DNA of 64,000 nt, taken from assembly GCA_036927565.1 (NCBI GenBank), contig JAYESD010000005.1, forward strand, positions 94,466,301 through 94,530,300, read 5' to 3'. A program made the translations under genes and the position numbers. Source of the DNA: Tuctoria greenei. Taxonomy: Eukaryota; Streptophyta; Magnoliopsida; Poales; Poaceae. The notes below the pieces were generated by a model. The model was not told the DNA's origin, did no database searches, and worked only from the letters and a program-made list of their open reading frames with translations. Below are positions 20,839 through 31,513 of the stretch, piece by piece; the stretch's first letter is position 1, and each line of letters opens with the position of its first letter.

Positions 20839-21285
20839 ATACAATTAACACAATTTTGATAAATTTTTTACCTTCATAACTTAATATGACATCATACTGG
20901 TTGCAAGTGATGTGCTTCCTTCCTGTTAGACAAGTGCTTTAGTAAAATTGTTTTACAAAACTTTTTGGTTTCCCCTTTTCCTACCCATTGCCGCTAAGGG
21001 CCATCTTATCTCTCTTGTTCGCACTTTCCTCTTCGTCTACCTCGTGCAGCCACCGATCCAAAGGATACATCCACTAGTACAAAAAGCTTCATCGCAGGCG
21101 GCTCTAAACATATTATCACAAGCGGATTTAAAAATGGCATGAACCAAAAAGCTTGTGAAAATAGGCCTTTTTCTCGGGCTGCTCTAGAAACTGTCTATGC
21201 TAATGAATTCCCACATGCGGTTTTTTACGTACAACGTGCCATCTGTGATGATGCATTATCTCAGGCGGGTCCTAACATACGACTC

Positions 21286-22069
21286 TCTCGAAGCGTCTAA
21301 ACGACACTTCCCTCGGACCTACTAAGGAGCAGCCAGCGGAGGTTCTTTTTTGGAGGGGCGAATTTCTTGGAACGACAAGCTAGACGAACACGGATGATTT
21401 ACGCGGTTCGGGCTGCCGGGAGGCATAATACCCTACATCCACGGGGGGTTGTGTTGTATTGTATGAGCGAGGTGTGTGGGAGCGATATGTGAGATTCCTC
21501 CTCTAATTCGTGGTTGCTCGGTTCTTTTATAGGTCAAGGTCCGGCAGCGTACATTATGACTGGGTCTCGACAGGTAGTCTCGGGTTAATTAGTCATGAGA
21601 GTACATTAACAGGCCTTGATGGCACGTTAATGGGTCTTGATGATGCATTAACATGTATTAATAACATGTTAATGGGTCTTGATGAAGTCTTGAAGTCGCG
21701 GTCTTGACAACACATTAATGATGTGTTGATGGCGCGTTAATACGGTCTTGAGTGCACACGTCGCCTTCCGGAATCGCGGGATGCACGTGGCAGCTCTGGA
21801 CCTCTCCTCAGCGGGGAATCTAGGTCTGGAGTGCTGGAGATGTGTGGCAGCACCGGACCTCTCCTCAGTGGGGAGGCTAGGTCCGGTGTCGTCGAGACGC
21901 GTGGCAGCACCGGACCTCTCCTGGATGGGGAGGCTAGGTCCGGTGTCGTCGGGACGCGTGACAGCACCGGACCTCTCCTCAGCGGGGAGGCTAGGTCCAG
22001 AGCTGCAAGTTGTCAGAGCCGTCTTGTCTTCCTTGTATGCGAGGGTACCCGGTCTGTAGGGTATCGACA
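21286..22069 (-). repeat. Tat-2 3' LTR
   Basis: Read on the minus strand it starts TGTCGATACCC. It contains four modules pairing CCGGACCTCTCC with GGGAGGCTAGGTCCGG as an imperfect hairpin, each next to a CACGTG/CGCGTG element (CACGTG at 21784-21789). TATAAAAGA is near 21525-21535 on the minus strand. Confidence 0.8.
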
Positions 22070-23581
22070 GTGGCTCCCGGGCCCACCTCGGGAGAGGTGG
22101 CGGGCCACCATCATCAATGTCAACGGCAGGCCCCCTGAGATGTGTCGGTGTCGGAGCTTGAGGTCCAACGGCGGATCTTGGCAATGGTGCGGGAGCGTCT
22201 ACCATCGATGCTAAGAATGTCGACGGCGGGCCCCCTTGGAAGGTGCTGGTGCCGGAGGTTGAGGTCCGATGGCAGAGCCCGAAGAAGGGTGAATTCCTGC
22301 ATAAGAATGACAACAGAAAGAGTAATAGTGCTCATTGGTTATAATCTTCCTGCCCTTAATTTTGTTGTGGCTTACGATCCTTATTCGAGCTACGGGACAT
22401 GAGTAATTCAATGCGATAGTATTTGGGTACTGATTGCCATCTTACTCAGGAACATGTGTTGTTCGGACCTGCCTTACTGTGACGCAACACCAAAATAGGT
22501 AGATTGGCGTACTTAGGGTGCTGGACTAGGCTAAGTCTTTAGCTGACTCCGGACCTATCATTGGTGTTGGTATTCAGGTGAGTAGGCCATTCAGCAGACA
22601 TGAGATCCCAAATGAGAAAACCACCAGAAATATCCAAACACATCACAGGTACTACAGGTTGTCCGTCTGTAGCAGGGTAGCACAACTCCCATTATGGGCA
22701 AACTGAAAGATGTAACAGAGAAAAAAAAGGAAACAATATGCATAATATTTATACATAATTATGTGAACATGGTGACAATATCTGAATTTTGATTATTGCT
22801 TTGTCCAAGAGCATGTGCCTTTCAGTATCCGGTACTAAACCGCAGTGCTAGGGAGGAAGAGTGTGTTGGCTTAGGGTCACAGGGCACGACTTTGGGTGCA
22901 CAACCAGGCTAAGCAGTTTGTACACTCTTGACCTCCCGCTGACATTAGTCTTTTGGGAGACGTCCGACCCCCAGTACTCAGCCATAGCGTTGGAAAGGTA
23001 GAGTGTGCATACTTAGGGTGCAGGACCAGGCTAAGGAGGTAGCACACTCTGGACCCCTAGTATTCAGCCGCAAGAAAGGTAGAGTGCGCATACTTAGGGT
23101 GTAGGACCAGGCTAAGTAGACAGCGCACTCCGCACCCTCTGTTGGCATTAGCCTTTCGTGGGAGTGACTGTTCAGCAACATGGGACTCCGAAGAAAATAA
23201 CCAAGGACACCGGATATGTCACAGTTACCTGGTGGCATCATTGCCGTCGTGGTTGCAGGTAGTCACCCTATGGTGGCGGAGGTAGCCATGAGGCAAAGTG
23301 TACAGTCTTAGAGTCACGGGGCACTTGCGGAGAGTGCAAGACCAGGCTAAGCAGGCTATATACTTTGGACCTCCTACTGGCGGCGGTGGCGGTAGAAAGT
23401 TGTCGTGTGGTGACAGTAGTAGCCACTGCTGGGTCAGCCCGCTATGGAGCGGGAAGTGGAGCCGTCTTCCTTGCTCCCTTCATGGTGCGAGGGTCGAGAA
23501 GAGCCGGCGATGGGCTGAAGATTCACCATCGAGGTGAGGCTCGTCGATCCAAAAAAGTGCCCCCCTACCTGGCGCGCCAAA
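22070..23581 (-). repeat. Tat-2 internal repeat region
   Basis: At 22105-22290 lie two or three units with the GTCGACGGCGGGCCCCCTTGG core shared with the satellites of Tat-1 and Tat-3. From 22490 to 23370 about five modules follow, with ACTTAGGGTGCAGGACCAGG and flanking GAGTGTGC / GCACACTC arms able to pair; spacing is about 80 bp for the two closest copies (22995, 23075). No long credible protein is encoded. Confidence 0.65.
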
Positions 23582-24366
23582 TGTCGAAGCGTCCGAATGA
23601 CACTTCCCCAGGACCTGCTAAGGAGCAGCTCGCGGAGGTTCTTTTTTGGAGGGGCGAATTTCTTTGAACGACAAGCTAGACAAACACGGATGATTTACGT
23701 GGTTCGGGCTGCCAGGAGGCATAATACCCTACATCCACAGGGGGGTTGTGTTGTGTTGTATGAGCGAGGTGTGTGAGAGCGAGATGTGAGATTCCTCCCA
23801 TAATTCGTGGTTGGTCGGTCCTTTTATAGGTCAAGGTCCGGCAGCGTACATTATGACCTGGGCCCGAGAGGTGGCCCCGGGTTAATTAGTCATGAGAGTA
23901 CATTAACAGGCCTTGATGGCACGTTAATGGGTCTTGATGGTGCATTAACATGTCTTAATAACATGTTAATGGGTCTTGATGAAGTCTTGAAGTCGCGGTC
24001 TTGATAACGCATTAATGATGTGTTGATGGCGCGTTAATACGGTCTTGAGTGCACACATCGCCTTCCGGAATCGCGGGATGCGCGTGGCAGCTCCAGACCT
24101 CTCCTCAGCGGGGAGGCTAGGTCCGGAGTCCTGGAGACGCGTGGCAGCACCGGACCTCTCCTCAGCGGGGAGGCTAGGTCCCGTGTCGTCGGGATGCGTT
24201 GCAGCACCGAACCTCTCCTCGGCGGGGAGGCTAGGCCCGGTTTCATCGGGACACGTGACAGCACCGGACCTCTCCTCAGCGGGGAGGCTAGGTCCGGAGC
24301 TGCAAGTTGTCAGAGCCGTCTTGTCTTCCTTGTATGCGAGGGTACCCGGTCTGCAGGGTATCAACA
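23582..24366 (-). repeat. Tat-2 5' LTR
   Basis: 785-bp copy starting on the minus strand TGTTGATACCC and ending GCTTCGACA, directly followed by the PBS. It has the same four hairpin/G-box modules (CACGTG at 24252-24257) and TATAAAAGG near 23817-23827. It is highly similar to the 3' LTR. Confidence 0.8.
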
Positions 24367-25260
24367 AAATTCACCTGTGATAAAGCAATAGGACAATACT
24401 AATTAAACAATATTATTTCTAATTTCCTGATCAAATTTAAATAAAAGCAATCAAAATATATTCATTGCAATTCATAGTTTATACATTGCAAGTCATAGAT
24501 CATACATCGCAAGTCATCGCTTCATACATTGCAATTCATAGTGTGTACATTTAAAAAATATAGTTTGATATATAACGATTCATAGTTTCTCTCACCTCAC
24601 ATCTATAATTCATAGTTCATACATTGCGATTCATATCTTGCTCTCCGTAATATTGCAATCAATAGGAAACGATTTTGTTCCTATGAATAGGAAACTGCTG
24701 TGTATTCTTTAATCTAGCTCGAGCTGCAATCCGGAAGATATGATTGTTGAAGTTCCACCTCTCACTTTGTAGCATCAATGTCTTCTCCATTTCGAGCTTG
24801 ATGTCTAATGAAGACAAAGAGGTAAGACACTACTTCCACACTATCATAGCCGTCAAGGAGGAATAGTAAATTATCCATAGTCTTTCAAGATGAATGGTAG
24901 ATTCTTCATGATTGCGTCCTCCAACCTGATACATACAATATATACATATTAATATCCAGAACAGACAAAGAACATGGCTAAAGGGGGACAACATGGCTAC
25001 TGAATGCACTGACCTTCACATTGATTTTAAGGGCAACATTTTGAAAATATTGGTTGCCTATATTGGAATTGGGATTGATGCATTGAGAAACTAGTTGTAC
25101 ATACTGGTTGTCTATACCAAGTTTAGTCTCGCACGGACTCTTAATTGTTCCTGCAAAATGAATTGCGCAACATATCTTACTGCAAGACCAAGAAGGCCAA
25201 TTGTGGCTGTAACAATACAAAGAAAACAGTAACCGCACTATTACAAAGAGCAACATATCT
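24367..25260. other. CACTA interior, AT-rich, no gene recognised
   Basis: Contains CATTGCAATTCATAG-type direct repeats at 24470-24640, which reappear inverted at 19560-19730, and no convincing coding sequence. Confidence 0.5.
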
Positions 25261-25264
25261 AGCG

Positions 25265-25450
25265 GTATCTTACTGCACTCAGCGGCGATGCCGAGGGTGC
25301 AGACGGCGCTCGGCGTGGACGGCGAGGGTAAGGACGACGCTCGACGGTGATGCCGAGGGTGAGGATAGCACTTGGCTGTTACTATGACAGTGAGGGCAAG
25401 GACGGCGAGGGTAAGGGTTTGGGTGTGGCAGGGGAGGGCTCGGCGGCAAA
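25265..25450. repeat. GC-rich minisatellite in CACTA
   Basis: Degenerate tandem words GGCGATGCCGAGGGTG / GGACGGCGAGGGTAAGG repeat about six times at 20-40 bp spacing. All six frames stay mostly open because of the repeat. Confidence 0.6.
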
Positions 25451-25959
25451 ATGAAAATGTTAGGCTTGTGGGGCGCTTCCGATGCTTCATTTATAGAGAA
25501 AATATTTTCCACGGGCAGCGATTTCTTAATCACCGCCTGGGAAAACATTTTAAATAAATTATAAAACTAATTTTCTCAGGTGGCATAGTCTTAATAACCG
25601 CCTGAGAAGACGCTCCTATAAGAATACTATTTTCATCGGCCTCTTTAGTCTTAATACATATCTATAATGATTTTCTACATCAACAATGTGTAACACATCC
25701 ATGAAAGAAATAAATAGTCCACTAGTTTATGTTCTTATAATACATATCTATAAATATTTTATTTGTCTTTAAGACAGCACGTTATTAGTTCATTTCTAGT
25801 GGTTTACCGTTAGGACAGCAACATTAGAACTATTTTTGCACACCAATGAACAACATAATAAAGTTCATTACCCTAAAAACAATATATTACAAACAAGAAA
25901 ACAGAAAAACACAAACTAAAAACAAGAAAAGAAAAACAATGCAACTAAAAACAAGAAAA

Positions 25960-26373
25960 AAAAACTACTTCTTCTTCTTCTCCTCCTCCTCCTCCTCCTC
26001 CTCGGGATCCTGGCAGGGCGGGGGCGCCTGGGACGCCTCCCTAGCAAAGACGGGAAGCGCAGTCTCCTGGACATCACCGCCACCAGGTTGTCGCGGTCGG
26101 CAGCGCCGAGCTCGACTGTCAGCGTGTCCTAGAGGACGTCAAGGCAACCGGCCAAGTGCATCATGTCGAAGACGTAGTGGTCTGTGCTCCCCATTAATGT
26201 ATACTCTGGAAGGCGACCGAGCCCAAGGTGGCGCATGGAGCGCGATGTATTGTCAAATGCATCGCGCGCCATCTTCCGGAGAGCCCACTCTATGTCCAGG
26301 GGGAGTCCGGTCGGGGACGCTTCCCTTTGGGGTCCTTCGGAGGGCTTGGCGGTGGCGTTTTCTTGTCAGCCAT
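25960..26373 (-). pseudogene. Unidentified coding fragment in CACTA
   Basis: On the minus strand an ATG at 26373 opens MADKKTPPPSPPKDPKGKRP. The reading shifts near 26310 into about 60 codons of protein-like sequence (IEWALRKMARDAFDNTSRSM and TDHYVFDMMHLAGCLDVL), a stop near 26130, then a basic Arg/Pro tail running into a CTC/TTC microsatellite at 25967-26003. I do not recognise the family. It may be a transposon accessory gene or a captured host fragment. Confidence 0.4.
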
Positions 26374-26822
26374 GATGTTCTTAGCTCAGTTTTGGGAAGA
26401 GAGGAAGAATGACTGTGCAGAGAAGACAATGGCGGGCGTTGGTGATCTTATAGCGTAGCAGCCTAGCGGTTCGTCTCTCGACGCGCGCAGTAGTGGTGAT
26501 GGGACGTGGAGTAGTTCGAATTGAATTCAAAGGATGCACATGCGTTGCGCGCGTTTAATGCACCTCGGTAACTGGCGCACACGCTCGGTGCGCCTGGTCG
26601 CATCAGCCGTCTGTATAAATTGCTACTATGCAGGCGGCTCGTCTTCCAAGGGCTGCCTGTAGAAGTTGGTCAATTTACACAGGCGGATCATATACGTGAG
26701 CCGCCTGTGAAGTTACATTATCACAGATGGCTATTAACGCATTCGACAGTACAAACATATTTTTTAACGACCCACCAGTGTAAAAAAATCGAGACGCCTG
26801 TGAAAATACTTTTTTAGTAGTG

Positions 26823-27136
26823 ATCATAGACGAAAAAAATATGGTGACATTACAGATGAATGGAGATTTGCGCCTGGCTGGAGATGATGATCACAGAAAG
26901 CTACTCTATATCTAGGTATTTTAGACACGAGGCCAATCAGCACAACGGCCGTTTCAATCAGGGTTCAGTGTCCGATGTATCTGTACACAACACAACACAG
27001 GTCCAGTTGCTCACTACAGCTGGCACCTGCTCAGCTGTGGTACACCGTCCAGCCACCAACAAAAGGAAAGGAAGCACAAGGCCACTGCTTCCCCGTCCTG
27101 CCCCAATTTCCTTTCCTGGGTAAGTGAGCGGCGCTA
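26823..27136. other. Spacer upstream of the PAH gene
   Basis: Contains no recognised element; probably the promoter and leader of the gene at 27350. Confidence 0.4.
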
Positions 27137-27349
27137 GTGGAGGTTACCGCTCATAGACAGGGATGTGGTCCCCTGGGCAGCGGATTCGTGCTGAACAGGT
27201 CAGGAACGTCGCCCAACGTTCAGATCTGTAAGTATTCGCCGTATTCTTTGCATCTTCTATTTTCATCAACTCTTTTGTATTGTGATGATGGAGTCACGTC
27301 TGTTTCGTCAAGGCCGGTTCAGCCACCAAGGAACCAGTACCCAACGATC

Positions 27350-27757
27350 ATGGAGGGTCTTCGCTTCCTGGAGTTTGTGGAGCACGAATTCACCGGCGAG
27401 CGCTACAAGTATGACGAGCTTGTCGAAATCTTGCGCGAGTACAGGACGCACAGGTCAGTTACGATCCTTGCACTTGTTAATTTTGCGTCCGGAAGATACA
27501 GAAAACACAGGAGTGAGCGTGACTACTCTGGAGGGTTGGATCATTAGTGCGGTAGTTTTTATTTGTGTTCTTGGTATTAGGGATATATGGATCTATGTGA
27601 AGGAGCCTTTAAGCTAACCTTTGCAGTTATATTTGTGTCTTGCAGGCTAGATGCCGCCGGGGTTGCCAGTTGCGTGGCGGTCCTGTTCGATGGTCATCCA
27701 AATCTCATCGTGGCCTTCAATGTCTTCCTGCCACTGGAACACCGGATCGAGATTTAG
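27350..27757 (+). CDS. Small PAH-domain (SIN3-like) protein, two coding exons
   Basis: Coding exon one runs 27350-27453 and the second 27646-27757; donor AG/GTCAGT, acceptor TTGCAG/GC, joined in phase. The 71-residue product begins MEGLRFLEFVEHEF and has KYDELVEILREYRTHR, then a continuing helix, then GHPNLIVAFNVFLP, the classic paired amphipathic helix (PAH) pattern of SIN3 corepressors ('GHPDLI.GFN.FLP'). It is a single PAH with no HDAC-interaction region, so it is far shorter than SIN3. Grasses have many such short PAH genes; a role in binding transcription repressors in the nucleus is inferred. A longer in-frame start at 27137 exists; an upstream leader exon ending at the donor near 27229 (CTGTAAG) and an acceptor near 27311 are plausible. 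A decayed paralogue lies at 37208-48378. Confidence 0.65.
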
Positions 27758-27779
27758 GATGGAGAGCAACTGTTGCGTC

Positions 27780-27958
27780 CAGTGGCGGAGCTAGAAATTT
27801 TTTGCCAATGGATTCGCTTAAAAATATATGTATGGATTAAGTATGAGTCACCTGAATCTAATGGGTTCAAACTAGTAGCAATTAGTCAATCATGCTTGCT
27901 TTACAAAATTTTATTGGGTTAATCTGAACCCAATGGTATAATTGCAGCTCCGCCACTG
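27780..27958. mobile_element. hAT-type MITE after the PAH gene stop
   Basis: A 179-bp element with ends CAGTGGCGGAGCTA and (complement) CAGTGGCGGAGCT, the common grass hAT terminus. Eight-base flanks GTTGCGTC (27772-27779) and GCTGCGTC (27959-27966) differ at one base. It lies 22 bp beyond the TAG of the PAH gene, so it is probably within the 3' untranslated region. Confidence 0.85.
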
Positions 27959-27966
27959 GCTGCGTC

Positions 27967-28327
27967 GGGATTTAGGTTGTGTCATGGGAATCAAGCTGAA
28001 TGCTGATGATGGTGGCTTCTATAATTTGGTCGTCTCAACCCTCTTATCTGCACTGACAGTCCCTCATGTGGATTATCTTTTTTTTTTACAATATAACCTT
28101 AACAGTATCTTTGTACCTTTTTGCGAAGCATATCTGCGTCTGTGGAACAACATGTTTATAGTATCATAATATATCCTTCATTTTCTTTTGATGTCTGATT
28201 TAAAATGAACACTAAATGTCGTCGACGTCTGCTCTGACTGATGTTGTAGGAGATGAACGATTTTTTTTAAGAATTCAAGTCAAAGGGATATTTGTATAAC
28301 TTCAGCCCTTTCATCATGTTCTTAAGG
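27967..28327. other. AT-rich spacer downstream of PAH gene
   Basis: No gene seen; presumably the remainder of the transcript end and intergenic DNA. Confidence 0.4.
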
Positions 28328-29410
28328 AATAATTATTAACACATGCGCTAGAAGAATAGGATATGACAAGATTAAGGTTTGATCATAATCTATTTACTTA
28401 ATTTCTAAAATTAAATTCTTTGCATTTTGAATTAACTGAAGCTCATTTTCAACTAACAGTGTATCTACGTGAAATTATATTGTGACATATATGACAATCT
28501 GATCCATGCTTCTCGCCTCCTCCGGCACCCTCATGAAATCAGTCGTCTAGCAGTCTAGCTAGAGGCTCTCACACCCATTTCATCAGATGCAAACCTTAGT
28601 TTTCACAGGAATCCTCACATGCAATAATTCTGTTGCATCACAATCAATACAGGGCATTCTTTTACTGGGATTGACAGTAATCATGCCATAGGAACCGGGT
28701 GAGGATGTTCCTTCTCTGAAAAATAGTCAAAATTAATTCTCAGGTAGGAATTTGTATATGCAAATATAGTTCATAATTCGTGTTATTTGTGTGACCATGC
28801 TGCCATGTTCGATATATGGATCTATGCAATAGTGTGCTATGTAACATCTTAACAACAAAAAACAGTCATATAATTATTAACACATGCCCTAGAAGTATAG
28901 GATACGGTAAGATCAAGGTTTCATCATAACGTATTTACCTTCTAAATTTAAATTATTTGCATTTTGAATTAACGGAAGCCCATTTTCAACTAACAGTGTA
29001 TCTATGTGAAATTATATTGTGAGATATATGAAAATCTTATCCACGCTTCTCGCTTCCTCCTGCACCCTCATGAAGTCAGTCGTCTAGCCAGTGATCTATC
29101 ACACCCATTCCATCAGATGCAAACCTTATTTTCCCCACGAATCGTCAAATGCAATAATTATGTTGCATCACAATCAATGGAGGGCATTCCTTTACTGGGA
29201 TTGACGGTAATCATGCCATAGGAACCGGGTAAGGATGTTCCTTCTCTTAAAAATAGTCAGAATTTCTCAGTACGGAATTTGTATATGCACATATAGTTCT
29301 TAATCCGTGTTATTTGTGTGAACGATGTTGTCATGTTCTATATATGGATCTATGCAGTAGTGTGCTACTGTGACAACTTAACTACTAAAAACAGTCATAT
29401 TTCACTGGCA
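28328..29410. repeat. Tandem duplication, two units of about 540 bp
   Basis: The unit beginning TAATTATTAACACATG at about 28329 repeats at about 28871 and both run through AACTAACAGTGTATCTA, CTTCTCGC, CACCCTCATGAA, TGGGATTGAC and TATATGGATCTATGCA. The copies differ by scattered substitutions and short indels. No coding function is visible. Confidence 0.85.
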
Positions 29411-30226
29411 TAGTCATTGTAGACAGTTCTTGTATATATCGTGCAATTGGCCATAAATCGGAGATGTGTTGGCGCAACATTGTGAATGAATCAGCATCTC
29501 AGTTATCATTATTGGGTAGAGTACAACATAAGAAACATCACTAGGATTGCCTCTGTGATCGCGTGTTGTCCACGTCTATGTCTTAATTACCTTGGCTTAT
29601 GTTCCAAGTATTTGCACTACAATCACCCACGCCCATTCCAGAAATATACTTACCGGTGATCCATTTGGATCTGGAAATACCAGTACAATATCTACCAAGC
29701 TTTCTGAGACATGGAACTGTCTAGATCAGCTGTAACTCATCAGGTCAATGAAACCCACCTATCCGGAAAAGGATATGAAGAAAAGATATAAAAGTGTATG
29801 GCTAGCATTCAACAGGAGAAAACAAAATGTTGATTAATATGAATAAGATCACAGCAGAGCGTTCCATGCTATTCAATCTCAACACAATATGAGACTCGCC
29901 AGGGCAAGTTGAGATAACACAGGGCAGATAAACTGACATATAGGTTGCTACCAATGGAATCATAGTTCAAATCACCACATGAATTGTTGCATTACAGACA
30001 ATTGGTTCCTAGATACTTTCATATATTTCATATCTGGATATATTTAACCACATCGAGGTCCTGTTACGATTTGTCTTCTTTGACTTACATGCAAGAGATG
30101 CCACACCAGCTGCCACTGTGACAAAACCATCCGATCCTGCAAAATCGGGTTATATGGTTTTACGAAGGATGGGGTGCGTTAAATACCTAGTTTAGAAGTT
30201 TTTTAGGGTTAAGTAGTCACCAGATC
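29411..30226. other. Spacer
   Basis: AT-rich, no genes or element ends recognised before the CACTA terminus at 30230. Confidence 0.5.
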
Positions 30227-30533
30227 ATACACTACAGGAATCGCGCAATAGACGACGACCAGAATAAGAGACGATGGCCCCGTCGTCTTTTAACTAATTG
30301 ACGACGGCTAAATCCAGCCGTCATCAATTATTCCGTAATTGACGATGGTTTACCTGGTACCGTCGTTAATAAATTACCGACGACGGTTGGCCGTTGTCAA
30401 TAAGGGACCATCTTCAATATGGGCTGAAACCGGGCCCACCCGAGCGGTTATCGAAGACGGCCTAACTCCACTGTCCTCAACTACAGGATTATCGACGACG
30501 GTTGACCTACACTGTCATCAATAACAAATTTTA

Positions 30534-31111
30534 ATGTACACCCTGTGCCCTGCCAACTCTATTCCCGCCCGCCTCCACCGCCTACGCCGCCGGTGCCGTT
30601 CTCCGTCTCCCAGGTACGCCGCCGCCTCTCCCCGTCGCCCCCTCCCCGTGTATCTCCCTCCCGTCGCCCTTCCCCTGCGCCACCACCGCCGCCCCTCCCC
30701 TAGGCCGTTTCTCGCCGCCGCCGCCTCCCCTCCCATGCGCCGCCTCTCACCACCGCCCCCTCCCCTCACCTGCGCTGCCTCTAGCCGCCGCCCCTTCCCC
30801 TCCCTGTGCCACCCCTCCCCTCCCCTGCGCCACCACCTCCCCCCTTGCGCCGCCCCTCCCCTCCCCTTGTGTTGCCGCCACCACCCCTCCCCTCCCCTGC
30901 ACCGCCCCTCCCCTGCGCCACCGCTGCCGCTCCTTCCACTCCCCTGCGCTGCCCCTCCCCTCCCCTGCGCTGCACCCCTCCCATTGTGTCGCCCCTCCCT
31001 CCCGTGCGTCACCGCCGCCACCTCCCCTTGCACCATCCCTGCCCTTGCGCCACCCCCTCCTCCCCAACACACCCTTCCCGGCACGCCCCTCCCCACCGTG
31101 GGTGCCCCTGC
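30534..31111 (+). repeat. CCCCTCCC/TGCGCC low-complexity tract
   Basis: A C-rich tract of imperfect CCCCTCCCCTGCGCCGC words. Long open frames exist on both strands but encode only Pro/Ser/His or Gly/Arg runs. I regard it as simple sequence, not a gene. Confidence 0.7.
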
Positions 31112-31513
31112 GATGGGTCATCAAGCCATCGTTACGTGTGTGTTTGTGTTTGTAGTAGTCGATGCAATGACGGCGAGGTTGCCGGTGGCGCTCTTGTGGA
31201 CCAAGTGCAGTTCCACGGGAAACCTCTGGCCGTTGATGGTGTGCTGGGATGGCATGTGCCAGTGCAGCTTCTCAAAGTTGTAAGCCTTGCCGTTCACGGT
31301 GATCGTCCCAACCTTGCACTCGAACGCCATTTGGATGTCATGGCTGTTGTTGATGAGTGTGGCATTGGTGGCAGCGTAGGTGCGAGTGAGCGAGTCGAGG
31401 TTGGGCGTGGAGATGGCCTGCTTGGTGACGATGTTGAAGGGGGGCTGCCTCTTCCCCTTGCAGTGGATGCCAGTAAAGACGAGGGTGCTTCCAAGGTCCA
31501 GTTGTCCATGCCG
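31112..31513 (-). pseudogene. Captured alpha-carbonic anhydrase fragment
   Basis: On the minus strand a continuous frame (about 31510 to 31121) gives a piece of a plant alpha-type carbonic anhydrase: PFNIVTKQAI, LTRTYAATNATLINNSHDIQ, the zinc-site block KLHWHMPSQHTINGQRF (HxH) and VELHLVHKSA with the third His. These three His would bind zinc in the intact enzyme, which hydrates CO2, usually in secretory or plastid compartments. The signal peptide and the C-terminal third are absent. The fragment is spliced-looking (no intron seen) and lies antisense to the transposon gene. It is flanked by direct repeats of about 70 bp (31041-31111 and 31513-31586). Confidence 0.75.

Larger units (their letters stand above)
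21286..24366 (-). mobile_element. Tat-2: short non-autonomous Tat derivative
   Basis: Two LTRs of 784-785 bp (21286-22069 and 23582-24366) flank only 1.5 kb. On the minus strand the PBS (TTGGCGCGCCAGGTAGGGG, at about 23581 downward) and a PPT-like tract (about 22070-22090) are both in place. No gag, pol or antisense gene remains. The internal region has Tat-type satellite units near the PPT and a second repeat family. The first LTR base pair reads TC at 21286 rather than TG, and flanks (GACTC left, AAATT right) show no duplication. It could be mobilised by a full Tat element. Confidence 0.75.
21072..26822. mobile_element. CACTA transposon with ATC target duplication, host of Tat-2
   Basis: The left end is CACTAGTACAAAAAGCTTC, the right end (minus strand) CACTACTAAAAAAGTATTTT. 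The trinucleotide ATC flanks both sides (21069-21071 and 26823-26825). Subterminal repeats of the type CGCAGGCGG / CACAGGCGG / CCGCCTGTGA lie at 21090-21270 and 26585-26810. Without the nested Tat-2 it is about 2.67 kb, too small for an autonomous element, so transposition would need enzymes in trans. Confidence 0.85.

Noticed and set aside
21281..24371. Target-site duplication for Tat-2
   Set aside because: GACTC and AAATT differ; the 3' LTR also starts with TC. The insertion may have been modified, so I do not claim it.
25846..26412. Plus-strand frame of 188 codons with Lys- and Ser-rich runs
   Set aside because: Its start is AT-rich and its middle is a TTC/TCC microsatellite; the minus strand is more protein-like here.
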